From Clytia hemisphaerica (Eukaryota; Cnidaria; Hydrozoa; Leptothecata; Clytiidae): a stretch of 64,000 nt of DNA. This document shows positions 24,207 to 35,339 of the stretch, piece after piece. The stretch lies in the NCBI GenBank assembly GCA_902728285.1, contig CACVBU010000292.1:2402660-2466659 (forward strand), read 5' to 3'. The notes under the pieces were generated by a model. That model saw nothing but the letters and a program-made list of their open reading frames with translations. It searched no databases and was not told where the DNA came from. Every line of letters begins with the position of its first letter. Positions within the stretch are counted from its first letter, which is position 1. Both the position numbers and the translations under genes were made by a program.

Positions 24207-24276
24207 TAGCAAGAAATAATAAAGTCTGTCTAAATATAATCTTAGCTAAGACGAAAAAGGTTGTAACTTTTGATAG

Positions 24277-24457
24277 AATAGACCTTATCGGAGTTTTTTA
24301 TTTTTCTAAAAAAGTGATGCATTGTGGGATTGTTTCGAGTGTATCACAATAGAATTCCCTCTAGGAATTCCTAAGAGATTTCTATTGTAATACACTCGAA
24401 ACAATCCCACAATGCATCGCTTTTTTAGAAAAATAGAAAACTCCGGTAAGGTCTATT
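24277..24457. mobile_element. 181-bp near-perfect foldback element
   Basis: Arms of about 77 bp pair almost perfectly: AATAGACCTTATCGGAGTTT at the left through GTGATGCATTGTGGGATTG, to the complement ending GGTCTATT at 24457, with a short loop near 24358-24372. The low arm divergence suggests a recent copy or arm homogenisation. The terminal AATAGACCT is shared with the element at 54568-54756. Confidence 0.8.
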
Positions 24458-24534
24458 AGATGATCATCAGCAATGGCTTAGTCTTCATAAAATGATGGAA
24501 GAATTTCCGTAGTTCCCAATCAATGTCAATGCAC

Positions 24535-24572
24535 CCTTGTTTCAGCCTGACTATACACCCCTGTTTCACAGA
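24535..24572. repeat. Solo end of the CACCCCTGT...CACAG family
   Basis: ACACCCCTGTTTCACAGACC matches the left terminus of the 21678-21957 element. The rest of the element is missing. Confidence 0.5.
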
Positions 24573-24587
24573 CCAGGTAGGATCACC

Positions 24588-24931
24588 TACCTTATTGGAA
24601 CTAATTTTCGCGGGAACTAATTTTCGCGGTCGAAAAAAAATATCCGAAAAATTGCATTTCGCGGGTTTTAATTTTCGCGGTTTTTTCCATTCTGGAATTT
24701 TCGCGGGTTTTAATTTTCGCGGTTTTGCCCTTTTTTGGACAAATTTCTTTCATTTTCCTAGGGATTTTTCAAATTTTTCGATAAAATTGGAAAAAATTGT
24801 ATTTCGCGGGAATTAATTTTCGCGGTTTTCAACTCTCAAAATTTTTCGCGGGATCAAATTTTCGCGATTTTGACGAAAAACCGCGAAAAACGCTAAAATT
24901 AAAACCCGCGAAAATTAGTTCCAATAAGGTA
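24588..24931. mobile_element. TACTTTA-family-like TIR element with TTTTCGCGG array
   Basis: Perfect ends TACCTTATTGGAACTAATTT at the left and the complement AATAAGGTA at 24931. The internal word AATTTTCGCGG is repeated about seven times in the left two thirds, then inverted (CCGCGAAAA) near the right end. Overlapping open frames of 97-116 codons are produced by the array and are not genes. Confidence 0.78.
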
Positions 24932-27035
24932 TATTCTGGAAAAATTGCCAGAAAATCGCCCCGGAGAAAAATACCCTCAATTATAGTCACGTTATTAAAG
25001 GGTTTCCCCCAAAAATTGAGTTTCCCCTGTGCATTCAAACGATTACTGAAATATTCCAACCAACAATGTAAGATCAAAAGCAGCCACCGGCAGCAAAAGA
25101 CGGAAAAGCTGTTTCGGAGACCCCCCCCCTCTCTTAGCTGGAAATGACCTACGTGTTTCGGCAAATTTTCAAAAAATTTGCTCCTGGAAATACATAGCTA
25201 CTCCCTTGAAAAATTCTGAAAGCTCTATATCAGCTTTCCAGCTGGAAATTCACATGTGTTATGGGTCGATTCCATGTAATTTTTCACAACTCATATAGAA
25301 TTTGGGAGCTGTTCCTGTAGCTAACTAGTTGGAGATGTTCCGGTCGAGATAAAGTTTTCTTCTTTTTAGCCTGCTGGAAATACAGAGCTGTTCTCACAAA
25401 GTATCGTAATCGCTCTTGGCAAATCGGAACAGCTATTTCGTCTTTTTGCCCCGGTGGCTGCTTCTGTAAGATTAACATTTTGATAATTATTAGTTTCCAG
25501 AATTATTAGATGCCTAGATAAACGCCTGTCTTCTAGAACCAGTGAAATTCTCCAGGAGAAAAAAATACTCAAAATTTGATGTCATGTTTTTTTAACAATC
25601 GAAGCAAATTTGCTGTGATTTGATAAATAAAATAAAATTAGGAAAAAGGGTCTTTTTCTTTAATCCTTCACTCCCCATCCCTCTGTTTGTTTATTAGCTC
25701 AAATTTTCCTATCAGATTGTAGTTCAATTATTCAGCTAAATCAAAAGAAGAAATGGTTCAAAATGGGAGTGTTTATCCTAAAGTAATCGAAACAGACAGA
25801 CTATCCAGTACTTTTTGCATTTGGAGAGTAAATTTTCAATAATTTTGTTTTCATCAAAAACAATGTGTTCCTTTAGGGGATTTTTCTCTCTCGGTTGAAA
25901 GAAGATGTTTTTTTTCATTGCAATGAAAATTCAAGGGATAATAAATTTTGTAATGTGCTAAATTAGCGATTTTCGTAGGAAAAGGATAAAAATGAACCAG
26001 CAGACGAGAAGAAAAAACACTTTTCTCTCATTGTTTTTCATTACTAGATTACAGGGTAGTGTACAATGAAAATATACTAACAAATTTCTACACCCTCCAA
26101 TTTCAACCCACCTTGAATGCCAAAATAAGACGCTTAATATAGAATATTGGTATAATATATTTTCCTATGAAATATATTACCAAAAATCTGTTGATTCAAT
26201 GTTCTTGAAAACATACTTTAGGTTGAAACGTATAATTTTTTTCTTCAAACCCCCGGGGTCATCAATCTGAAAACAACCGTTTGTGCAGACAAAAATTAGG
26301 GTCTCGAATTCAAACCTTACGGTGAATTTTCTTGAAATTTTTTGTTCATATTACAGCAAAAAATAGTAAGATTTTCCGAAATTTTGCCCAAAAAGCTTCG
26401 TTTTTCACTTTCTACACCCCTACAGTGAACCTTCTCTCATTTTGACTCATACAATGCACTTTTGGGATCTTGGAAAACGTACCCTAACTAACGGTAGTAA
26501 CGGAAATTACCTTGAGTACCTCCTCTCCCATTTTAATCTTTGAGCATTTTCCTATTTCATATATGTGGAGCACCTTGAAGGGCTTAAAATGCTCCCGCTT
26601 TGTATCTCGAGATTTAGAAGTGCTATTCTTGAGATTTTCACAAAGATTAATCTGGTCAAATTAAGATATTTACAAAGTTTCAGTTCGGCAAATTATGTCA
26701 ATGGTGGTTTTATAGACCCAGAACGTCAAATTAGGTCAGACAATAAAATAACTGATTGACTTCGTTTTTGGTTGAAACTGGGTCCATTTGTCAAATAAAA
26801 ACCAGAAAAGATACTTAAAAAAGTTCGCAAGAGGACTGATTTAGTACTTTGCAGACCGGTCCGTAAAATACTTTTCCCGTTTCCTAAACAAAGGAATTGG
26901 AATTTTCAACTGGAAATGTAATTCGACATGAATTTTGCTTGATGGATGGATTATACATAATAAACTTAGCTTGGACTATAGTCTTGCCATGTACATGAAA
27001 TATCTATGGAACTTATGAAATTTGCTTGGAGGTTG
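24932..27035. other. Gene-free interval
   Basis: No supported gene. Near 25130-25460 there is a loose family of GCTGGAAATxCAxAGCTxxTC words, possibly another decayed array element, without clear inverted ends. The rest is unstructured AT-rich sequence. Confidence 0.4.
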
Positions 27036-27390
27036 GATGGGGGGGGGGTTCTTAGGCAAAAATAGGTGCTGGGTATGTGCGGACGGTAAGGGTCGGTTTT
27101 TCACCTTACAAAGTCTCTCTAAGGGTCACAAAAATCATAATTTTTAAAGTAGGGTTGGAAAATTCACGATTTATAGGACGCTTTGTTGGTTTAGAGTGAA
27201 AAAAATTGTAAAAAAGTCTCTCTAAGGGTAAGGAATTTTTCAAAAACCAAAGAGAATTTTCAAAAAAGTTTCTCTAAGGGTCACGGGTCACCTTTTCAGC
27301 AAAAGTCAGTAGTGTCGGTTTTTGGAGGTCCCATTCGCACATACCCCTCATCTTCTAACCCTAGCACCCCCCCGGATTATATGTATATTT
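27036..27390. repeat. Dispersed repeat with CTCTCTAAGGGTCAC words (copy 2)
   Basis: From GGTGCTGGGTATGTGCGGAC to GCACATACCCCTCATCTTCT and CTAGCACCCCCCC. It has three to four internal copies of TCTCTCTAAGGGTCAC. It is in inverted orientation relative to 6358-6640 and lies just upstream of the CAP pseudogene exon. Confidence 0.6.
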
Positions 27391-27563
27391 TGTTTTGTGA
27401 CATGCACAGTTATACTAGGAGCTTATTTGAAGTAGCAAGATTTATTTTGTGGTGCAGCTTTTATGTGCATAAACTTACTTTCAAATTCATTAACTTATCA
27501 CCAATAACTTTGGAGGCAGAAATGTGGATGATCATACACACCAGCCCATAAAATTAGTTTTAG

Positions 27564-30500
27564 GTACAACGAAATCAAAAACTGTAATTTTCATCTGGCA
27601 AGTCAAATGGTGGAGTTGTTGGCCATTTCACACAATTAGTTTGGGATTCTTCAAACTAAAGGAAGATGTGGCATATTTACCGCTGGTAACATGAAAGGCT
27701 TACCATGAAAAGCACAGGTCGAAATCATATATCGACGCTGTGCCGACGAATCGAGATTCAGATTCAGCGCGCAATCAACAAAGACAAAAGTAACCATGAC
27801 GACCATCCAACATCTTGGATGAAGTTCAAAGTTGATATTTTTATTCCCGGAGTTGAAAACACAACTAAAAATATCATCAATGCTTTTTAAAAAGAGTCAG
27901 TGATAGGAATCATAACGTAAAGTCTGTCTATTATTTTGATTCAATTAAAGTGACATTTCCATAATTAATAGATTAGTAATTACTGTTATACATTTGGGGA
28001 TCATGTAAAAGATTTCTTTCGAAAGAAACTCACTTCAATTCATCATCATCTTTCGACTTACGTCGGAAAATTTGCGTAGCCTTCCTTCAAAATACCCGAT
28101 CTTGCATGACTGTCTTTATTTCCTCGATCTCGAGACCTGTTTCCCTCTTCAGAGTATCCAGGAAGGTTAACTTCCTTAGAGACCCGTTGGTGACCAGAAA
28201 AGAAGTCTGGATATTAATTCTTCTTTTGCTCGAAAACAGTGGCCTGCGAACTGAAGTCTTCTATTGGTGAGTATACGCGAGATGCGTGGTAGATTATTGT
28301 ATATTTGATTGAGGTTCGGATGGTTCGCCCAGTTTAAATTTTGAACCTTTTTAAGGAGACACCCGTCTATACTTTTTTCCATGGCTCTCGTCATTGTCCA
28401 GGTCTCCGACCCATAAAGGAGAATAGGCTCGATTAAGGTTTTGAAGGTTTGTACCTTAATCTTATTATCTAGATTAGACTTCCAAATTTTGTTTAGTTTG
28501 TTGCAGGCCCTCCACGCGAGAGATTTTCTAATATTAAAGTCTTGTTCAGAATCATTAATGTGCGAGCCAAGGTATTTAAAGTCATTTACTCTTTTGATAT
28601 TGACACTGTTCAGAGATTTCAGAGTACGGACGGAGTCAGAAGTGCACAGAAATTCAGTTTTTCCCTCGTTACAAAAAAGGCCGACCTGACTAGCGGCATT
28701 CTCGAGAGAGTGGAGAAGGTTTTCTGTGAACTGAATGGTCTCAGAGACAAGGGCGAGATCATCGGCAAAGTCTAGATCGGTGAGAAAAGTGGCGGGATTT
28801 CTTCTACTTTTTTTGGGCTGTAAGTTGGATGCCCTTGTAGTTTAAAGGATCAACAGAAATACGAAGAACGTAGTCTAAAACTAGAATAAAAAGAAAGGGT
28901 GCAAGGGTGTCTCCTTGAAGAACACCAGCATGGATGTCAAACATTTCAGTGTCCCCGTCAGGAGAGATAACTTTTGCCTTGGTAGAGGTGTAGAGCGCCC
29001 TGATGGCAAGAATAATTTTGTCAGGAATGTCATAGAGTTTAAGGATTTCAAACATTTTTTCTCTGTTAATAGAATCAAAAGCCTTTTTAAAATCAACGAA
29101 ACAGAGAATAACTTCTTTGTCTAATTTACGCATTTCCTCAAGGATACGCCGAATTGAAAGTATTTGCGAAAGAGTACCTCTACCTTTCCTGAAACCATTT
29201 TGATTTTTTCGCAACAAAGGATCAAGATATGGAACTATACGATTCAGGATCAGTTTGTTATAGATTTTTGAAGCGATTGGCATTAATGTGATACCCCTAT
29301 AGTTTGAAGCAAGGGTGAGATCACCTTTCTTTGGCACATGGATGATACCCCCTGTGAGCCAAGCTGATGGAGGAGAATGGTATTCGAAGGTGTGGTTACA
29401 GAATTCGAGGAGAAGTGTCAAAAAGGTAGGATCTTTCCATAAAATAGTTGGAATGTTGTCTAAGCCAGAAGGTTTGTTACTAGAAAAAAGTTTTACAGTT
29501 TTCTTCAACTCATCTAAGGTAAGAGTATTAGTTGGAATGTTTAGATTTTCCAAGACTTGATGAAGTGGTAGTGCGTTTGCATTACCTGTTGGTACATTTC
29601 CGAGCAAGTCTTTAAAATGTTTTAGCCAGTTTGTCCTCCTTTTCTCTGCAGAACCTCCCTTTAGTTGAATCGAAGGGTAGTCCTTATGTCCAGATATCTC
29701 ATTAATGACTTTCAAAGAAGCGGAATGTTTTTTTTGACTCGTGAAAAGCTTTGATCGAGTCAATCTTTCCCTGAATAAAAAGCGATTCAGCGGTTAGGTA
29801 AGCGTCATCCAAGCCTTTTTGCGCATCTGCGAGAGCTTTACCGCTTCTTCTAGTAGCACGTGTTTGATGTTTTTGGCTGACTCGAAGGTTTTGTGCGCAT
29901 TTTTGACAAGGTTGTCCTCATGGAGAACTTTACTTTTGCATTTTTGTTTTTTCGGAAGATAAGAGAGACATACATGTTCGTTTGCTTTTATCAGATTTGA
30001 ATATTTTGTTTCGACGTCGTCGTTTGGTTTGGAGAGAACATCAAACCTATTTTTGACCTCGATGACATAGGCTGATTGTAATTCTGAGTCCCCAAGAACC
30101 TGGATCCAGTCTATGGACTTCATAGGATCTGGAGTAGCTCTTTTGGAAGATCTTAGGCTAAGAAAGACATTTACAGAAACAACTCTATGGTCTGAACCTA
30201 CTGAAGAAAAGGAAGAGTAGGCTTGTGAGTTGTGGACACTGTTTTTCCACTTCTTACGAGCGAGAATAACTTCAATTACACTTGGAGGTTTCTGGGGAAT
30301 TCGTATATAGTAAACTGCATACTGATACAGTCTGCTAGACATTAATAAGGTAATATTTGCTCTTCATCTTTGATTATTTCTACAGTGATTAGATTAACAC
30401 ATGCGCGATAAAATTTCTATTATTGGTCTTCAGAGGTTAATATATTCTTTGAAAACTTAACCTCTGATACTCAGGGTATGAAAGGCCAGTACACACAACA

Positions 30501-30575
30501 TGTTCATGGGTTAAGCGTGAAAAAAGATCAACAAGACACCGTTCAACAGGATTCATTGAGAAGTCTTGTAAGCGA
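27564..30575 (+). pseudogene. CAP-protein pseudogene: last exon split by a 2.8-kb insertion
   Basis: 27564-27699 aligns with the first half of the last exon of the two complete CAP genes, including the preceding TTTTAG acceptor, but has frameshifts and lacks a block around the cysteine-glycine motif. 30478-30575 resumes with GQYTQHVHGL and the charged tail. Between them lies foreign DNA (27700-30477) flanked by the same nine bases ATGAAAGGC (27691-27699 and 30478-30486), a target-site duplication. No other exon of this copy is visible upstream, so it was probably a partial duplicate before the insertion. It cannot encode a CAP protein. Confidence 0.8.
28055..30345 (-). mobile_element. RTE-like LINE, 5'-truncated and frameshifted (endonuclease end, RT, C-terminus)
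   Basis: On the minus strand the text runs from the end of the APE endonuclease (GSDHRVV, about 30200), through a linker, to reverse transcriptase: NYRGITLMPIASK, GFRKGRGT, FVDFKKAFDSI, GVLQGDTLAPFLF, then FADDLALVS near 28755, NDFKYLGSHI, and the late RRLQFAGHCFRA motif. The main frame pieces are 30342-29794, 29763-28804 and 28800-28176, separated by single-base shifts, one of them in an A7 run near 28815. The C-terminus fades near 28060 next to ATG-type repeats typical of RTE tails. It is dead by frameshift and sits inside the insertion that splits the CAP pseudogene exon. Flank 27700-28035 is unassigned. Confidence 0.85.
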
Positions 30576-31551
30576 GGATTTTGCTTGCAAACACAAATAT
30601 TCTACATATTGAAAATTTGGAATTCGAATGGTAAAATGTAGAATTGATAGTATTTCTCATAAAATAACGGTATAATGTCACGTGACCTAGGTAGGATTTC
30701 TTACCTAACCTCGGCACACTTTTCAGCAAAAGCTTGACATCTGGCCCCTCGGGCTTTATAAATCTATGCTCCCAACAACCTATTTCAATTTTGCATGCAT
30801 TTATTTTTATATTTTGCTTCATTTTCACTTGTTTTATTAATTTACTCCATAGTTATTTTGAAAGATCAGCTTTCATGGAAAATTTGACAATACTTTTAGC
30901 CTTGACGTGAATTATATATTTCCTCCTGTGTTTGACAGTGACGTTTATAAACGAACTAGACGCGGATCAGTGTTGGATAAGGGAGGAGAGGGAGGATTTA
31001 CAAATAGCAGTGTACTGTATAGTGGATAAAATGATTTGTTTGGAATACGAAACATTGTAACCACGGCAGTCCAAAGAATCCTCCCGCGACCAGGCAAACA
31101 ATTATATGTAGGCCACTCCTTTCTACTGTGTCTAGCGGTGTTTTAAAGTACTTTTTAAAGCTCAAGCTGATATAAAAAGTATGTTATTAGTTTTCTGTTT
31201 ATTGGGATGAATTTTAATATAAAAAAAACAGGTATCATATTTTTAATAAGTATATCGCAGTTAAACGAATTGTTCAAGTGAGACAAAAGAAAGGTAGCAT
31301 GATTTAGCAGCACCGCTGAGCCACCTCTTACACGCCACGTATTTGAACGCGAAGGTGGAGAGCCACCTTATCCATTTTTTACCTTATATGGTAAGAATTA
31401 TCTTCCACTTATAAGAGGTTTTAACCATCTGTATCCACGATTACCTTTCACCGAGCGATTAAAAGTAATATATTTTGTATTACAATCAAAGACATTGAAA
31501 AGGGTGTGGTATGTCTTCATCTGGTTCTATAGAACGTGTCAAGAAACAGAG

Positions 31552-31560
31552 TATAAAAGG
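31552..31560 (+). promoter_or_regulatory. TATA box of CAP gene A
   Basis: TATAAAAGG lies 81 bases before the ATG at 31633. The paralogue at 39433 has the same box 61 bases before its ATG. Upstream, both genes share GGTAGCATGA and an ACAAAGAAAGG-like patch (31285-31310 and 39050-39075), which suggests a duplicated promoter with tissue-restricted control. Confidence 0.75.
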
Positions 31561-31632
31561 ACGAGGTACAGAGGGAGCTGAGCGTCTTCCTAAGCTGAAT
31601 TTCTAGTAAAGAGGAGAAGGGAAGAAGTCAAG

Positions 31633-34158
31633 ATGAAGGTTTTTCTTATCTTACTCATTGCAATTGCTGCAATCACACAAGGTGAGGTTTCTTATGTTAT
31701 TTTGCAATTTCATCGAAACTTTTTGAAGCTTCTGTGACTCGAATTTTCCGTGTAACCTGGTTGCTGTTTTGGTTAGGATTTTTGCATGAAATCGACTCCT
31801 ATTTTGTTGATTTCTGTGTCACTACTAAAGGTTTAAGTAAGTATACTAGAAGTTTAGACAGACGAAGATTGCAGAATCCCACAATACGTGTAAGCCACCT
31901 ATTGTACACGAACAAGCGAAAGCGGTTATGATTTGATAAGGTTCATTAACTATGGAGACTGAATAAAGGGAGTGTAACTTTCAAAGGTCTTTAAAAAATA
32001 AAAATCGGATCGTAGCTTTCAAAGGTTTATATTAATTTTTAAAGGAAAACATGTCAAACGTTCATACCGAGATCATGAAAAGATCAGCGCATTACCAAGT
32101 AAGTAAAACTTACCGTTCTTTTACTACTTTTAACGACTTTTTCATTTTACACCTTCCAAAGTCATCATTCTTTGAAATTTTCATGCCACAGTTTCATCAT
32201 TGAAAGTTTGAAGTTGATACACATGTTTATGTTTCAAGCGATGGAACTGTGAGACGCATATTTTTGACACTTGAACCCATAATGATATACCCATAATTCT
32301 TTGCAAGGTTACGATGGACCAATACCCGAAGAAGATCCACAATATGATGAAGAAATGTACCATGATGGATTGAGTGAGTCCTTTTATATATTTTGTACAG
32401 TAAGATTTTCGTTATGCAAAGCAAACCCTAAAAATCCCGTATTTTCATTGTTTATTTTTATCATTATTCCCAAAGAGACATTGTATTTTAAGAAAACGAG
32501 CGGTATTTTTGAGGTATAACAACATTTATACATGTTATATAATCCAAATTCATTGACAACTGGCAATTTCCCATTCACATTGCATTTAACATCCTCATTC
32601 TGTCTCAATTGGCAAAAGAGTTGTTACAGCACCGGGTCACTGAGACAAAGGAATGTTTTTCTACATTCTGAACTACAGCTAACCACTTGGTGTCAAGTCT
32701 ATTCTCACTCATTTTCTTTGAGCCGATACCAAAATAACGAACGTCTATATTTTAGGCTGCAAGGATAAATATTCAAATTGTCCAACTACCTTGCGTCAAT
32801 ATTGCGAAAGTACTGTACATACTTTTGTGAAGACGGATTGGTGTCGGAAAACATGTGGGGACTGCTCACCAGACCAAGCTCCTGGTAAGATGTAATCGAA
32901 ATCAATATATCAGTAGTAGAACCTCCCTTTAGACTTTTTATAAATCTCCGAAATAAAATTTAACCATCATGCTTTGTTGCAAGTTTTGAGAACGTTCGTT
33001 ATCGTTAAGACTCAATGTAGACCAGTTTTAGCTAAAAAAAATGGGATAAATATTCAATACTTTTTTTTCATAGCTTATGTGACAGCTGAACCGAAAATTT
33101 CAAGCTCAGAGATGGAAAGCATCAAAGGTATGACTTCAAGACTTCCAAGTTTTGGAAAGTGAATTTCAATCCTGAAAGCTGGTAAACAAATTGAATCTCG
33201 TTTAAGTGGCTATAAATGAACAAAATATTATAGTAAAGAAGTTACGAGACATTTTTTATAGCCTGTGATTAAATGTTTGTTAAGCTACAGTTATCGTTTT
33301 TCTTTTGTTTATCTAAAAGCAACTTGTTTGGCAGCTCACAATACAAAAAGGAGACTCCACAAAAACACACCCTCAATGACTTATGACATGGAGCTTGCAA
33401 AACGAGCTCAAACCTACGCAGAATATCTCCTGGAATTCAACCAGTGGAAACACGATGCTTTTCGAACATACAATGGCTACGAATCTGGAGTTGGTGAAAA
33501 TCTTTACTGGTCATCTTCAGCAAGTCGAACCTCTACTAATGCTGTTGTTTCATGGTAAGAAAATAACAAAAAATATCTTATTCAAGGTTTTTAATTGATA
33601 CGGTGGAATTTTTTCGAAAGTTTGTCTTTGAGAGGCTTCTGAGGGCTAAGTTTCAAATGTATTTCAAATGTTTTCAAGTTGTATATCATTCCAAGCAGAA
33701 TTCTGAAACCACAGGTATTCTTCTATAAAAGATGTTGTAGAAAGAAAATTAACAATTGGATATTTCAACAAGGCTTGAGGCTGCTGTTGGAAATTTCTTA
33801 TCATTATAGAATTGAATCTGCCCCATCAGTTAAAAATGAGAAAGCCAACATGGTGATGGGTTAAGGGAACTGATAGGAAAACCATTTTGTGGTTAATTTT
33901 AGGTACAACGAAATCAACAACTACAATTTTGCAACTGGCAAGTCAAATGGTGGAGTTATTGGTCATTTCACACAATTAGTTTGGGATTCTTCAACTAAAT
34001 TGGGTTGCGGTGTTGCTAAAGGAACAGGTGGAACTTACGTCGTTTCCAGATATTTACCCGCTGGTAACACACAAGGCCAGTACACACAACATGCTCATGG
34101 GTTAAGCGCGAAAAAAGATCAACACGACCAACCTGCTGTTAAAGAAAAAGTTTTGTGA
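31633..34158 (+). CDS. Secreted ShKT + CAP domain protein, paralogue A (seven exons)
   Basis: Exons 31633-31681, 32045-32098, 32308-32373, 32756-32884, 33074-33127, 33320-33554 and 33903-34158 join into 280 aa with GT-AG borders. Order: signal peptide (1-16), a short propeptide-like segment with a Lys-Arg site (HVKR, about 19-22), an acidic stretch (35-56), an ShKT domain with six cysteines (C58, C65, C73, C86, C90, C93), a linker, and a CAP domain (about 118-262) with the tetrad H162, E177, E199 and H217, GENLYW and GHFTQLVW. The CAP part resembles GAPR-1/pathogenesis-related proteins. Such secreted proteins occur in cnidarian tissues, mucus and venom alike; nothing here decides which, and no activity is claimed. 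The tail is charged and lacks a membrane anchor. Confidence 0.92.
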
Positions 34159-35339
34159 GCGAGCGACTAACACTGGTTCCTTGGTGTTGTCAATTGACTG
34201 AAAGATGGGCTTCGACAATTTTAAGTTCTGAAATATTTCTCATAGAATTACGTAAACCCTTATCTCTTGTGCAGTATATATTTTGCTTATGCATCATTCG
34301 ATTTATATTGTTTTCTTTATCTAAATATAAACTTCCTAAAAAACGTTTGTGTACTAAATTATAAATCTTCAGTTATATTTTTGGTGATCAAGTTCGTGGG
34401 TGTTAAACCCCCAGCCGGATAAGCAATAAGCAATAAGAAAAGGATTGAGGGCAAATGGAGCAATCCTTCGGATGAATAGTTATCGTAAGATGAGCTTTCG
34501 AGTCGTTCCCAGCTACTCTAAGGTCCTGAAGAATCTTTAAGATTAATTTCCGAAAAGTTTTAGGACCCCTTTTCTTATCAGGAATGTCCCGTTTATTTAT
34601 TTTTGAAAATATTTTCTGAACTGCTTTGAATAGCTTGTTTTTAGCTTATGAATACCTTATTCTAGGGTGTTTGGAGGTAAAACTTTGGACCCCACTTTTA
34701 TTCGGAACGCCCCCCCCCCCGATTATTAGATTTTTTTAAAATTTTGGACCCACCTTTTATTCGGAACGTTAGATTAGAGAACAGTCGCAAACTTATTTGC
34801 TAGAGCTAGCCAGGCAGATAGACATTGACGAGGGAGAGTTTAAAAATTTGTACTGGAGCCTGCTTAAGGGGGGTGATCAAGCCTCTTATTTAGGAACCAG
34901 CGGTTGAGTGGCCTCAACCGCAAAGGGGGACCGGGCCTAGAGCCCAAGGGAGTAAGACCTTATTTTATCTGGAGACAGTGATGTGAGACTATGCAGTTAA
35001 GATTCATTAAGACTATTTAAACAATAACAAAGCTCTACAACACTAACTATAAATAAAATGGTACTTACAACCTAAGATCCTTAGCCGGTGGTCTGCCCAT
35101 TGCTGCCGAAAACACACTGAAGTTTCAGAGGGCTGAACAGCAATTGTTAAGTGGAGCGTGGAAGGCGCTATTGGGCGTTGGAAGGGCGCTTGATGGTTTC
35201 TTTAAGGGTGTAGCCGAAGGAGCTTTAGTACAAATTGATGATGAAAAGCCTTTTATAGCAAATCTTTACAAAAAAAATCCCTGCAAGAACATATTCGGTA
35301 CAGAATTCCAAATGTCAATGAAAATTTTATTTGAATCGT
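34159..35339. other. Interval between CAP gene A and the second LINE
   Basis: It contains the 3' end of CAP gene A, then a direct repeat of CCCACTTTTATTCGGAACG (about 34690 and 34750) with a C-tract, and a GC-richer patch 34870-34960. The open frame that begins at 35144 is not a host gene: only its part after 35340 is LINE endonuclease. Confidence 0.5.
35305..35339. repeat. Left 35-bp target-site duplication of the second LINE
   Basis: The sequence from ATTCCAAATGTCAATGAAAA to TTTGAATCGT recurs at 38817-38851 with one mismatch (G/T), directly at both ends of the LINE. Confidence 0.85.

Noticed and set aside
24523-25164. Overlapping open frames of 97-116 codons with repeated FAG(F/I)NFRG text
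   Set aside because: Translation of the TTTTCGCGG array in a TIR element, in both strands.
35144-35339. N-terminal part of the long open frame that continues into the LINE endonuclease
   Set aside because: The 35-bp target duplication shows the LINE starts at about 35340; the upstream part is host DNA open by chance.
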